A stretch of DNA of 36,229 nucleotides. It comes from Bacteroidales bacterium (GTDB taxonomy: Bacteria; Bacteroidota; Bacteroidia; Bacteroidales; JAIOZK01). The notes beneath the pieces are model-generated. The model was not told where the DNA came from, made no database searches, and saw nothing but the letters and a program-made list of their open reading frames with translations. Positions 18,001 to 26,045 of this stretch are shown in pieces. Made by a program: the position numbers and the translations under genes. Location of the stretch: NCBI GenBank assembly GCA_021738625.1, contig JAIPBS010000042.1:1-36229 (forward strand), written 5' to 3'. Positions within the stretch are counted from its first letter, which is position 1. Every line of letters begins with the position of its first letter.

Positions 18001-19568
18001 TCGACTTCACCGGATCAGAATTTATCTCAATTCATCCCGAACAGGATTCACTTGCATTCTTCTGTGAAAAGGCTACCTACGATATGGTGAATTATAAGAT
18101 CGCAGCCGAAGGCGTTAAGATCATGCGTGTGGCCGATGCGGCGATCTTTCCCGGCGACGGGCGGATCAATATTTCCCGGAATGCAAAAATGGACAGCCTG
18201 CAACAGGCATATATCATTGCAGATACGGCAAACAAGTATCATTACTTCTACAATGCCACTGTCAGTATTGAATCCAAGCATAATTACAAGGCCAGGGGTT
18301 CGTATGATTATGTTGATATGAACGATACCCGGCAGGAGATCAAAATGGCTAAAATCGGGGTGGAAAAAGGGATCACATATGCCACGGGTGTGATTCCACA
18401 GAATTCCGTTTTTTGGCTCAGTCCCAACTTCAATTATTTTGGCTATGCCAGGCTGGAAGCGGATCGCGAACATCTTGCCTACGATGGGGTTTTTCGTTTG
18501 AATCAAAGCTGTTTCGATTCGGAAAAAGACTGGATACGTTTCGACACCATACTCGATCCACTAAATATCGAAATACCAATCGATTCGCAAACCTACAATC
18601 TTGAAAAAGAACGTGTTCGCGTGGCACTGGCCTTTTCGCCAGAAGACAACCGGATTTATCCGGCATTTTTTAAACAGCTTGAAAACCCGGCCGATAACCT
18701 GCTGATCATTGCCAATGGCATATTGAAGTATGATAATAAAAGGAATAAGTATTTGGTAGGGCAAAAGGAACGCATTGAAGAAAAAGACCTTGCCGGCAAC
18801 CTGCTCGAATTGCATACCGAAAGATGTTTCCTGCGGGGAACCGGCTGGCTCGACCTGATTGTCGACATGGACCCGGTGAAGATAACCACCGTCGGAATGG
18901 CTGAACATTACATTATTCCGGATTCCACAGAATTCAGAACCTCCCTTGTGCTTGATTTTGAATTTGATAAAAAAAGCCTGGGCATGATGGCCGATAGTCT
19001 TCAGAAATCAAACCTGATGGGCGTTTCATTGGATGACGAAAAGTTCAAGCGATTGTACCAGTTTTATTTGAATGAAAAAGAAGAGGATGAGATTGAGAAC
19101 CAGATTGGATTGTACGGTCGCATCAGAAAATTCCCCGATGAATTGTTGCATGCCCTGGTGCTTAGCGATGTTAAGCTTAGGTGGTATCCCGAACAATCAG
19201 CTTATATTTCTTACGGTAAGATAGGCATCAGTAATATCCTGGACGAACAGGTATACAAATATGTTGACGGATACGTTGAGATCGAAAAGCGCAGAAGCGG
19301 CGACGCCATCAGCATTTATCTTGAACTTTCAGAAAAAAGCTGGTATTATTTTGATTATGTGAGCAGTTCAGGAGTGATGCAAGCCTATTCTTCTGATCAG
19401 AATTTCAACAACCGGCTACTCGAACTGGATGAGAAAAACAGGACTTTTGAGATTGAGATAGATGATATGAAATTCAATTATGAATACATTATTTCGACCA
19501 GGCGCAAGCAGATTGACTTCGTTAGAAAAATGCAGAGATTTGAACAAACAAAGCGAAGAGGGGAATAA
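15051..19568 (+). CDS. Very large exported protein of unknown function
   Basis: A 1505-residue protein with a clear signal peptide (hydrophobic stretch to about residue 20, then VGYGQQPEKF). It has no C-terminal sorting tail, TonB motif or recognisable enzyme motif. It is rich in aromatic residues, aspartate and alternating hydrophobic positions, suggesting a largely beta structure. Loosely repeated blocks occur, for example around residues 770-807 (KGLDGEGMLTY then FNFYLDSLLAR) and 862-898 (DGMTGDGVFNF then FDFDHFSLVAD). Weaker relatives sit near 300-345 (ALEGSKFIGTG) and 580-620. The spacing recalls beta-stacked scaffolds such as those in envelope lipid transport, but that is only an impression. 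It lies between prmA and plsY, 3 nt before plsY, which hints at a constitutive envelope role. I do not recognise the family. Confidence 0.78.
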   Translation: MGQIAKIILYVVVSLITAVGYGQQPEKFPEGREDFFNAYSAMLLDTKSKYYEEQSEDLLERFSEKWISDRFGPRVKEAIITTANMMLEAKQRTYPVFFLYLKSLNELAWSQQSDNSVIAWLNSFHPMIDRRSRTELSDYFEYTNQLFTVHYLFDKNYMQWKFRNADFEFRYDSVPEIHFEQLDLICATRNDSSTIVATRGRFNYDQKEFYGRGGTVDWWRVGLKGEDVYAEILSGYKIDLRELSYEVDTVAMHHAVFFEEPVLGRLSERVTTSPPNRFTTYPQFRSFIQNYYVRNIFEDVNFEGGIALEGSKFIGTGQKDKPAELSFFRGDELFVRARSAEYHIEDNKLSAMRSAVSIYYEQDSVYHPSLKMRFHSANRELSLYRSGQGLSRSPFFDSYHMMDIYCEALFWKMHEDTMSFEMKPRISDISEASFESVNHFSKDEYYKLQGIDPVNPLELVKKYTKRYNSNTIKLSAFAKYIDKPQEQASAILFNLAARGFLVYNVIEEQAVVKKKLFDYLDAKAGKIDYDHINFESTTKQESNALLDVENFKLKINGVNQIMLSDSQRVMINPKDYQIMMEKNRDFTFSGLVRAGMFEFYVQDGIFRYDSFKLKLPDVWALSFFVETDSTDKYGNPYYKRVKNVITDLSGELYIDQQKNKSGMHDFARFPEFQTVNDAYVYFDHSQMKETTYDRNRFYYLVEPFLLQGLDDISTEDIHFDGYLESGLTMPPIHEPLVVMDDYSLGFKHNTPDTGFQVYQGKGRFYNNITLSNKGLDGEGMLTYLTTESGSRVFNFYLDSLLARVEEFKAGDQDYDPEFPETKGKVVDMIWNTDTNKMHVASIDNSFLMYGNDSKFKGELTISPDGMTGDGVFNFSKAEISSKLFDFDHFSLVADTSDFRLLTLDEKQMAISTNDYRSEIDFETRMGHFETTGKLSIVKFPFNQYMSSMDEMEWDMDRQQITLINNLADRMPGFEDLTLYELIDIDFTGSEFISIHPEQDSLAFFCEKATYDMVNYKIAAEGVKIMRVADAAIFPGDGRINISRNAKMDSLQQAYIIADTANKYHYFYNATVSIESKHNYKARGSYDYVDMNDTRQEIKMAKIGVEKGITYATGVIPQNSVFWLSPNFNYFGYARLEADREHLAYDGVFRLNQSCFDSEKDWIRFDTILDPLNIEIPIDSQTYNLEKERVRVALAFSPEDNRIYPAFFKQLENPADNLLIIANGILKYDNKRNKYLVGQKERIEEKDLAGNLLELHTERCFLRGTGWLDLIVDMDPVKITTVGMAEHYIIPDSTEFRTSLVLDFEFDKKSLGMMADSLQKSNLMGVSLDDEKFKRLYQFYLNEKEEDEIENQIGLYGRIRKFPDELLHALVLSDVKLRWYPEQSAYISYGKIGISNILDEQVYKYVDGYVEIEKRRSGDAISIYLELSEKSWYYFDYVSSSGVMQAYSSDQNFNNRLLELDEKNRTFEIEIDDMKFNYEYIISTRRKQIDFVRKMQRFEQTKRRGE

Positions 19569-19571
19569 ATT

Positions 19572-20210
19572 ATGACAACCGAGAGCATTGTTGCATTGCT
19601 GATAGCTTATTTGCTTGGGTCCATACCTTCATCGGTTTGGATTGGAAAGTCTTTTTTTAAGGTGGATGTGCGCGAAGAAGGAAGTGGAAATGCAGGTGCT
19701 ACCAACACCATCAGGGTGTTGGGCTGGAAAGCGGGTGTGCCGGTACTGATCATTGACGTATTGAAAGGGTGGCTTGCTGTTAGCCTGACTCTCTTATATG
19801 ATTTTGGTTTTGCCGATCCGCAGCAGCTTACCCTGTTTCGCATCGGCCTTGCTGCTGCTGCAGTGCTTGGACATATTTTCCCCGTTTATATCGGTTTCAG
19901 GGGAGGTAAGGGCGTAGCAACACTATTGGGGATAGGCATTGCTTTATATCCGCTTGCCGTGTGGTTGGTGCTTGCCGTATTTATATTGTTGTTGATCCTA
20001 TTCAGAATTGTATCTCTCGCTTCAATTTTTGCGAGCATCAGCTTTCCGTTTTTTGTGATATTTGTTTTCGCGCCCGGTTCAGATGCACTGGTATGGCTTT
20101 CAATCGCCGTAGGCGTTTTTGTTCCCCTTACGCATTACAGCAACATCAAGAGATTGTTAAGAGGGAAAGAAAAAGCATTCAGCTTCAGGAAATCTTCACC
20201 TAAGAAATAA
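19572..20210 (+). CDS. plsY: Glycerol-3-phosphate acyltransferase (acyl-phosphate type)
   Basis: Inner membrane enzyme that transfers an acyl group from acyl phosphate to glycerol 3-phosphate, the first step of phospholipid synthesis. The 212-residue product has five to six membrane helices and the three conserved PlsY loops: GSIPSSVWIGK near residue 16, EEGSGNAGATNTIRVLG at about 36-52, and GHIFPVYIGFRGGKGVATLLG at about 96-116. The catalytic-site residues are intact. The start lies 3 nt after the large exported protein, so expression is coupled. About 115 nt of AT-rich DNA separates it from dnaN. Confidence 0.95.
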   Translation: MTTESIVALLIAYLLGSIPSSVWIGKSFFKVDVREEGSGNAGATNTIRVLGWKAGVPVLIIDVLKGWLAVSLTLLYDFGFADPQQLTLFRIGLAAAAVLGHIFPVYIGFRGGKGVATLLGIGIALYPLAVWLVLAVFILLLILFRIVSLASIFASISFPFFVIFVFAPGSDALVWLSIAVGVFVPLTHYSNIKRLLRGKEKAFSFRKSSPKK

Positions 20211-20324
20211 ACAGTTGAAAAATTGTTGAGAAAGAAATCATTATTCATTCAGGCTTACGGAAATTTGATATATATTTACATCAACAAAAACAAGCTTGTT
20301 TAATCAACTGAAAATAAAGATAAC

Positions 20325-21449
20325 ATGAAATTTATCGTTTCCAGCTCAGCCTTATTAAAGAACCTGCAATCCCTGTCGGGTGTGTTGAACAGCAGCAATA
20401 CCCTGCCCATACTTGACGATTTCCTTTTTGAACTGAATGGCCAACAACTTGAAATAACCGCTTCGGATTTGGAGACCACCATGACGGTGATCCTTACACC
20501 GGCTAAATCAGAAGAACCGGGCACGGTAGCCATTCCTGCAAAAATACTGATCGACACCCTGAAAACCTTTGCAGACATTCCAATTACATTCAATATTGAC
20601 GAAGAGAGTTTGCTGGTTGAGATTTCTGCTGGTGAAGGAAAGTATAAGTTATCCGGGCATAAAGGTGATGAATTCCCACAAAAACCAACCCTGGACGAAG
20701 CTTCTTTCATAGAATTTCCCTCGGATCTTTTGGTGAATGCTTTTAACAAAACAATATTCGCCACCGGGAGCGACGAACTGAGACCGGTAATGTCGGGGGT
20801 GTTTTTTGAGATCAGCCCCGATGATACGATCTTTGTTGCCACCGACGCTCACAAACTTGTGAGATACAGAAGAATGGATGCCAAGGCGGAAGATTCCGCT
20901 TCGATGATCCTGCCGAAGAAACCTTTAAACCAATTGCGGAATATTCTGCCTGAGGATGATTCGCCGGTGAAGGTGAAATACAATCAGACTAATGCACAGT
21001 TTGTATCGGGGAACTTCAACCTGATCTGTCGTTTGATAGAAGGCAAATATCCCAACTACGAGGCTGTTATCCCTGCTAAAAACCCGAACAAACTGGTAAT
21101 TGACCGGCATCAATTGTTGAATTCCATCAAACGTGTGGCCATCTTCGCCAACCAGTCAACGCATCAGATACGCTTTAAAATATCAGGTAAGGAATTGCTG
21201 CTCTCAGCCGAGGATGTGGATTTTGCCAATGAAGCTAAAGAGCGTCTTACCTGCAATTATGAAGGCGAAGACATCGAGATTGGATTCAATTCCAGGTTTA
21301 TGCAGGAAATGCTTACCAATCTTGAGTTTGATGAGGTCAGCCTTGAAATGTCCGCACCCAACCGAGCTGGTATTATACTCCCGGTAGGAAATGAAAACGA
21401 GAAAGAGGATATTCTAATGCTGGTGATGCCGGTTATGCTTAATCAATAG
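20325..21449 (+). CDS. dnaN: DNA polymerase III sliding clamp (beta subunit)
   Basis: Ring-shaped processivity factor of the replicative polymerase. At 374 residues it is full length, with the three clamp domains in order. Recognisable segments are KFIVSSSALLKNLQSLSGVL at the N-terminus, GHKGDEFPQKP, FATGSDELRPVMSGVFFEI, FVATDAHKLVRYR, LICRLIEGKYPNYEAVIP, and the C-terminal VLMP-like end (ILMLVMPVMLNQ) that forms the hydrophobic cleft. It is not next to dnaA here, which is common in Bacteroidota. A 6-bp hairpin at 21461-21478 follows the stop. The upstream gap has AT-rich boxes (TATATTTA at 20271-20278) resembling a -7 element, but no convincing -33 element. Confidence 0.96.
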   Translation: MKFIVSSSALLKNLQSLSGVLNSSNTLPILDDFLFELNGQQLEITASDLETTMTVILTPAKSEEPGTVAIPAKILIDTLKTFADIPITFNIDEESLLVEISAGEGKYKLSGHKGDEFPQKPTLDEASFIEFPSDLLVNAFNKTIFATGSDELRPVMSGVFFEISPDDTIFVATDAHKLVRYRRMDAKAEDSASMILPKKPLNQLRNILPEDDSPVKVKYNQTNAQFVSGNFNLICRLIEGKYPNYEAVIPAKNPNKLVIDRHQLLNSIKRVAIFANQSTHQIRFKISGKELLLSAEDVDFANEAKERLTCNYEGEDIEIGFNSRFMQEMLTNLEFDEVSLEMSAPNRAGIILPVGNENEKEDILMLVMPVMLNQ

Positions 21450-21606
21450 CATTGGTGGTTTGTAGAGAACTTTCTACAGTATCCCCTGCAAAAACTTTTA
21501 TTTACACAATCTCATAAAGGTGGTTTTCAACTGCAAAGCAGCTTATAGCCCTTTGGCACAAAATTTATCCATACATCTTGTATATAAATCCTAAAAAACA
21601 AAAGCT

Positions 21607-21792
21607 ATGGATAAATTACAGATCAAAGGAAATTGGAATGAGGTTAAAGGAAAACTGAAACAGAAATACGGTCAGCTCACTGATGATGATCTGAGCTATG
21701 CCGAAGGAAAAGAAGATGAATTGCTTGGCAGGCTGCAAAAGAAAACAGGTAAAGAGCGGGATGAACTGATCGAAGAAATCAATAAACTATAA
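21607..21792 (+). CDS. CsbD family stress-response protein
   Basis: A 61-residue charged protein matching the CsbD pattern from end to end: [24 protein letters not shown], then a [19 protein letters not shown] block. CsbD proteins are abundant small stress-induced proteins of unknown biochemical role. It is a single gene: its own upstream region of about 155 nt separates it from dnaN, and a strong intrinsic terminator follows. The short, single-gene unit fits high, separately regulated expression. Confidence 0.9.
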   Translation: MDKLQIKGNWNEVKGKLKQKYGQLTDDDLSYAEGKEDELLGRLQKKTGKERDELIEEINKL

Positions 21793-21807
21793 GAGTTTTG
21801 TTGGAGT

Positions 21808-21845
21808 AAAGTGCATTTCCGGCTAAAAATGGAGATGCACTTTTT
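21808..21845 (+). terminator. Rho-independent terminator after csbD-like gene
   Basis: A 13-bp stem formed by 21808-21820 and 21831-21843 with one G-U pair (AAAGTGCAT against ATGCACTTT at its base), a 10-nt loop, and a T-run at 21841-21845. It lies 15 nt after the CsbD stop and ends directly before the next reading frame, which bears on where that gene starts. Confidence 0.88.
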
Positions 21846-21865
21846 GTATGTTTAAAACCGGTGAA

Positions 21866-22972
21866 ATGAACGAGCGCTATCCGTTTCCGATCAGGTTTCT
21901 CGTATTCCTGCTAAGCACAATACTCGTTGTTTACATCCTGATACAAGCCAGGGAATATTTGTATCCCATCATCCTGGGGTTTTTATTCTCTTATCTGCTT
22001 TTACCGATCGCCGCTGCTTTGGAGAAAAGAAATGTGCCACGTATATTGGCCAATCTCATTAGCATTCTTATCGGAGTTGTGATCATTTCTGGCTTTGTGT
22101 TTTTTGTCTATTCCCAGGTTTCTGTATTGCTTGAAGATTTCCCTGAAATCAAAAAGCAGGCCTCCAAAAATGTGAACGAAATTGTAGCTACGATAAATGA
22201 GTTTCTCGGTATGGATGATCACGAGCTCAAAGATATACTCAACAAACGGGTTAACAATATTTTTACGAGTAGTTCAAACTTTTTAAGCAAGGTGTTTACA
22301 GCTACTACCGGTACGGTGGTGAAGATTGGTTTGATGCCCGTTTATGTTTTTCTGTTTTTGTATTACCGGACCAAAATTGCTGTTTTTTTTCTGAAGGTTG
22401 TTCCTGACGATAAAAGGCATGTAGTTGTTAAAATCATGAAAGAAATTGCGGAAGTGACAAAAAAATATATGGGAGGCGTTTTTGCAGTGGTTGCTATTCT
22501 TTGTGTATTAAACAGCACTGGTTTGTGGATCATCGGCATGGATTATCCCATTGTGCTCGGGGTACTTTCAGCGCTGTTTAACTTTATACCTTATTTCGGT
22601 ACCCTTATCGGAGGTTTTGTGCCGCTCACTTACGCCATACTCGCCGCCAGCTCGCCGGTTTTCGTTTTCAGGGTGATCATTCTTTTCATCATCATTCAAT
22701 TTACCGAAAATAATATTCTGACACCGAATATTTCGGGTGGAGCCGTCAAGATCAATCCGATGGTTACCATCTTCAGCATTGTTGCTGCCGGCATGGTTTG
22801 GGGTATCCCCGGCATGTTCGCAATCATTCCTCTGATGGGTATGCTTAAAATAGTACTGGCAAACCTGCCGGACACACAGAGTTATGCCTTTTTAATCGGA
22901 ACGAAAGGCACTAAGCGCCATGCAATTAATAGGGAAAATTTCAGAAAACTGTACAAGCACATTTTTAAGTAA
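21866..22972 (+). CDS. AI-2E family permease (TqsA/PerM type)
   Basis: A polytopic membrane protein of about 368 residues with the AI-2E family plan: two N-terminal helices, a long polar segment (SVLLEDFPEIKKQASKNVNEIVATINEF), then five or six helices. Conserved segments are MPVYVFLFLYYR, KYMGGVFAVVAILCVLNSTGLWIIGMDYPIVLGVLSALFNFIPYFG and ENNILTPNISGGAVKINPMV. Members have been linked to autoinducer-2 export or to ion transport; the substrate here is unknown. The frame is open from an ATG at 21848. That codon is 3 nt after the T-run of the terminator, so a ribosome site would lie inside the terminator stem; I therefore prefer the ATG at 21866 (MNERYPFP). Confidence 0.87.
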   Translation: MNERYPFPIRFLVFLLSTILVVYILIQAREYLYPIILGFLFSYLLLPIAAALEKRNVPRILANLISILIGVVIISGFVFFVYSQVSVLLEDFPEIKKQASKNVNEIVATINEFLGMDDHELKDILNKRVNNIFTSSSNFLSKVFTATTGTVVKIGLMPVYVFLFLYYRTKIAVFFLKVVPDDKRHVVVKIMKEIAEVTKKYMGGVFAVVAILCVLNSTGLWIIGMDYPIVLGVLSALFNFIPYFGTLIGGFVPLTYAILAASSPVFVFRVIILFIIIQFTENNILTPNISGGAVKINPMVTIFSIVAAGMVWGIPGMFAIIPLMGMLKIVLANLPDTQSYAFLIGTKGTKRHAINRENFRKLYKHIFK

Positions 22973-22995
22973 AATGCCAAATGCAAGAGTTGCTA

Positions 22996-23027
22996 TTTTG
23001 AGCATTCAGTCAAAAACCTTATCTTTA
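22996..23027 (+). promoter_or_regulatory. Bacteroidota-type promoter for the photolyase cluster
   Basis: TTTTG at 22996-23000 is followed after 19 nt by TATCTTTA at 23020-23027. This matches the Bacteroidota primary sigma consensus (TTTG, 19-21 nt, TAnnTTTG) with one mismatch in the last base of the -7 box. Transcription would begin near 23033, about 14 nt before the epimerase start. It is the best promoter match in the window. Confidence 0.55.
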
Positions 23028-23046
23028 TTTAATTGTTAAATCCTTT

Positions 23047-23958
23047 ATGAAAAATGTTATTGTCATAGGCGGTACCGGTTTTATCGGGCAAAATATTTAC
23101 CGGAATTTGGATGATCCCTACTTGCCTTATGTGGTAAGCCGAAGCAGTGAAAAGGCCCGGAGCCTTTTTGGCAAGGATGTGAAGGTGATCGAATGGGACG
23201 CGCGAAATATCGATCCGGATAAGTTTCCTGAAAAAGTATATGCCGTTGTAAACCTGGCCGGTGAAAACCTGGCCAAACCGTGGACAGCCAAACAGAAGAA
23301 AAAAATCAGACAAAGCAGGATTAAGAGCACCAAGGCAGTGGCACAACTCGTCAATAAACTCGACCCCAAACCTGAAGTTGTGATTCAGGGTTCGGCTGTT
23401 GGTTTGTATGGAAACGGAGGCGAACATATCCTCACGGAAAAAAGCGACAGGGGAGAAGGTTTTTTGGCGGATGTTGTATATGAATGGGAGCAAAGTCTTG
23501 ATGCCATTGATAACAATATGACGAGAAAAATATTTATACGCAGCGGAATTGTTTTGGGAGAAGAGAATGGGATTATCGGGAAAATAAAACTCCCGTTTAA
23601 GTTTTTCCTGGGCGGACCGCTGGGAAACGGAAAACAATGGATGTCATGGATCCACATAGAAGATGAAGTGCGTGCGATAAAGCACTTGTTGGATTCGGAT
23701 GAAACTGAGGGTGCATACAACCTGGTCAGCCCGGAGCCGGTTCGCCATAAAAAGTTGACGAAGGCATTGGGCAGGGCCATGCATCGTCCTTCCTGGTTCA
23801 GGGTGCCTGCCTTTCTGTTAAAGCTTCTGATGGGCGATATGGCCGACGAAATGCTACTTGTCAGTCAGCGTATTAAACCGGCCCACTTGCTCGAAGAAGG
23901 ATTTGAGTTTAAATACGGCAATATTGAAAAAGCAATGAAGGATCTTATCAATAAATAA
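23047..23958 (+). CDS. TIGR01777 family NAD(P)-binding epimerase (YfcH-like)
   Basis: A 303-residue short-chain dehydrogenase-like protein with the Rossmann motif [14 protein letters not shown] at the N-terminus. Family markers follow: [27 protein letters not shown] (the active-site tyrosine), [13 protein letters not shown] and YNLVSPEPV. The C-terminal part ([39 protein letters not shown]) is the DUF1731 tail of the TIGR01777/YfcH family. Substrate unknown. It begins a three-gene run with a DUF1295 enzyme and a photolyase; I recall similar groupings in light- or singlet-oxygen-stress regulons of other bacteria. Its own promoter is proposed at 22996-23027. Confidence 0.9.
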   Translation: MKNVIVIGGTGFIGQNIYRNLDDPYLPYVVSRSSEKARSLFGKDVKVIEWDARNIDPDKFPEKVYAVVNLAGENLAKPWTAKQKKKIRQSRIKSTKAVAQLVNKLDPKPEVVIQGSAVGLYGNGGEHILTEKSDRGEGFLADVVYEWEQSLDAIDNNMTRKIFIRSGIVLGEENGIIGKIKLPFKFFLGGPLGNGKQWMSWIHIEDEVRAIKHLLDSDETEGAYNLVSPEPVRHKKLTKALGRAMHRPSWFRVPAFLLKLLMGDMADEMLLVSQRIKPAHLLEEGFEFKYGNIEKAMKDLINK

Positions 23959-23966
23959 TATACATC

Positions 23967-24737
23967 ATGATTGGAAAAATCCTAATTATTTCAGCCAGCG
24001 CAATTTTTATTTATATGTTCATTTTTTACCTGATCGCCCAGGCCATAAAAAACAACTCCATTGTGGACATCGGCTGGGGGCCGGGTTTCATCGTGACAGG
24101 GCTGGTGCTGCTCTTGTTCTACCCTTTCCTTTTTGCCACCAAGGTGTTTGTGCTGTTGATGATCTTTTTCTGGGGGCTGCGCCTGAGCATCTATATCTTT
24201 ATGAGGAACAAAGGTAAAGGGGAAGATTTCAGATATAAAAACTGGCGTGAAAAATGGGGAAAGAAAGAACCGCTTTATGCTTTTTTTAAAGTTTTTATGT
24301 TGCAGGGCCTGGTGATGTTCATTGTTGCCGCCCCCTTATATTTTGCGTTTGTAGCTGATTTCCGCGGCCTGACCTGGGTTCAGTATCTGGGCATTGCCGT
24401 TTATCTGATCGGGTACTATTTTGAAGTGGTCGGCGATTACCAGATGCAAAAATTCAAAAGCAAACCCGAAAGCAAAGGAAAACTGATGACTTTTGGTTTA
24501 TGGAAATACACGCGCCATCCCAACTATTTCGGTGAAACTGTGATCTGGTGGGGCATATTCCTGGTTGTGCTGCCCGTTGAATACGGGATTATTGCCGTCA
24601 TTAGCCCGGCCGTGATCACCTACTTGCTTGTGTACGTTTCGGGCGTGCCCATGCTGGAGGAAAAATATGAAGGACGACCCGACTGGGAAGCATACAAGGA
24701 GAGAACGCCAAAGTTTTTCCCTTTCATCAAAGTTTAA
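23967..24737 (+). CDS. DUF1295 membrane enzyme (steroid 5-alpha-reductase-like)
   Basis: A 256-residue membrane protein with about six helices. It has the DUF1295 hallmarks [14 protein letters not shown] near residue 29, [27 protein letters not shown] in the middle, and the C-terminal [20 protein letters not shown] motif, which in the steroid-reductase/isoprenylcysteine methyltransferase superfamily binds the nucleotide cofactor. Probable role is an oxidoreductase acting on a membrane lipid or isoprenoid; substrate unknown. It lies 8 nt after the epimerase and 6 nt before the photolyase. Confidence 0.87.
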   Translation: MIGKILIISASAIFIYMFIFYLIAQAIKNNSIVDIGWGPGFIVTGLVLLLFYPFLFATKVFVLLMIFFWGLRLSIYIFMRNKGKGEDFRYKNWREKWGKKEPLYAFFKVFMLQGLVMFIVAAPLYFAFVADFRGLTWVQYLGIAVYLIGYYFEVVGDYQMQKFKSKPESKGKLMTFGLWKYTRHPNYFGETVIWWGIFLVVLPVEYGIIAVISPAVITYLLVYVSGVPMLEEKYEGRPDWEAYKERTPKFFPFIKV

Positions 24738-24743
24738 CATCCC

Positions 24744-26042
24744 ATGGCAGAAACAGTCATTTTCTGGTTCAGGCGCGACCTGAGGCTTGAAGACAATACG
24801 GCTTTGTTTCATGCACTTAAAAGGAACGAGCGCATACTCCCACTGTTCATTTTTGATTTTGAAATACTTGATAAATTCCCTGCCAAAAACGATGCCCGGC
24901 TAACCTTTATCCATCAGCAGGTGCAACATCTGAAAAAATCGTTGGAAGGCTTTGGAAGTTCGTTGTTGGTAAAACACGGTAAACCTATTGAGGTTTTTCG
25001 AAAACTAAAAAAAGACTACAACATCTCTTCAGTTTACGCTAACCATGACTATGAGCCCTATGCCGTTGCTCGCGACAAGGCTGTTAAGGAATTACTGGAG
25101 CAGGAGGGTGTCAAATTTCATACTTATAAAGACCAGGTGATCTTTGAAAAAGATGAGATACTGAAAAAGGATGGTAAACCCTATACGGTTTACACCCCAT
25201 ACAGCAAAAAATGGATAGCATCACTCAGCGGCGACACGCTCGAAATGAGAGAGGTGTTATTGCTGAAAACGCATTTTTTCAAATGCGATCCTTTTCCTGA
25301 AATATCACTTGAAGATATTGGTTTCCGAAAAAGCAGTCTCAGCTTTCCCCCGGCTGAAATCGACAGGGAGCTTATTCGCAATTATGAACGTTACAGAGAT
25401 ATTCCCGCCTTAGATGGAACCTCCCGCCTGGGTCTGCATTTGCGTTTCGGTACCATCAGCATCCGAAAGCTTGTGAGGGTTGCCAAAGAATTCAGCGATA
25501 CTTTTCTGGGTGAATTGATCTGGAGGGAGTTTTTTATGATGATCCTATGGCATTTTCCCGAAAGTGCCGAACATGCCTTCAAAAGGAAGTATGACAACAT
25601 ATCGTGGCGGAATAAAGAAAAAGAATTTGAAGCCTGGTGCAATGGACGAACCGGATATCCGATGGTTGACGCCGGTATGCGTCAACTGAATGAAACCGGT
25701 TTTATGCACAACCGCGTCAGAATGATCGCCGGTAGCTTTTTGGTGAAACACTTGCTGATCGACTGGCGATGGGGGGAAACTTATTTTGCAGAAAAACTGC
25801 TTGACTATGAACAGGCCTCCAACGTCGGCAACTGGCAATGGGTTGCCGGAAGCGGTTGCGATGCCGCCCCTTATTTCAGGATATTCAATCCCCTTACCCA
25901 ACAGCAAAAGTTTGACCGAGACAATGAGTATGTTCGCAGGTGGGTCCCCGAATGGAATACTGAACAATACCCTGAAATGCTTGTTAATCACAAAGAGGTT
26001 CGTGAAAGAGCTCTGAAAGAATACAAACAAGCTATAAAATGA
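24744..26042 (+). CDS. phrB: Deoxyribodipyrimidine photolyase
   Basis: Light-driven repair of pyrimidine dimers. At 432 residues it is a complete cryptochrome/photolyase. The N-terminal alpha/beta antenna domain starts TVIFWFRRDLRLEDNTALFHA. The FAD-binding helical domain carries TSRLGLHLRFGTISIRKLV, LIWREFFMMILWHFP and GRTGYPMVDAGMRQLNETGFMHNRVRM, followed by LLDYEQASNVGNWQWVAGSGCDAAPYFRIFNP. The tryptophan- and asparagine-containing FAD pocket (NVGNWQW) is intact and supports an active class I CPD photolyase rather than a signalling cryptochrome. It closes the epimerase-DUF1295 run; the next gene starts 3 nt after its stop. Confidence 0.94.
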   Translation: MAETVIFWFRRDLRLEDNTALFHALKRNERILPLFIFDFEILDKFPAKNDARLTFIHQQVQHLKKSLEGFGSSLLVKHGKPIEVFRKLKKDYNISSVYANHDYEPYAVARDKAVKELLEQEGVKFHTYKDQVIFEKDEILKKDGKPYTVYTPYSKKWIASLSGDTLEMREVLLLKTHFFKCDPFPEISLEDIGFRKSSLSFPPAEIDRELIRNYERYRDIPALDGTSRLGLHLRFGTISIRKLVRVAKEFSDTFLGELIWREFFMMILWHFPESAEHAFKRKYDNISWRNKEKEFEAWCNGRTGYPMVDAGMRQLNETGFMHNRVRMIAGSFLVKHLLIDWRWGETYFAEKLLDYEQASNVGNWQWVAGSGCDAAPYFRIFNPLTQQQKFDRDNEYVRRWVPEWNTEQYPEMLVNHKEVRERALKEYKQAIK

Positions 26043-26045
26043 GAA

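Noticed and set aside
21461..21478. TGTAGA-GAACTT-TCTACA hairpin after dnaN as a terminator
   Set aside because: The stem is only 6 bp with low G+C and no T-run follows; it could equally be chance symmetry, so it is not listed as a feature.
21550..21575. Sigma-54 promoter (TGGCAC) before the CsbD gene
   Set aside because: The -24 part TTGGCAC is present, but the GC expected 12 bases downstream is AT, so the -12 element fails.
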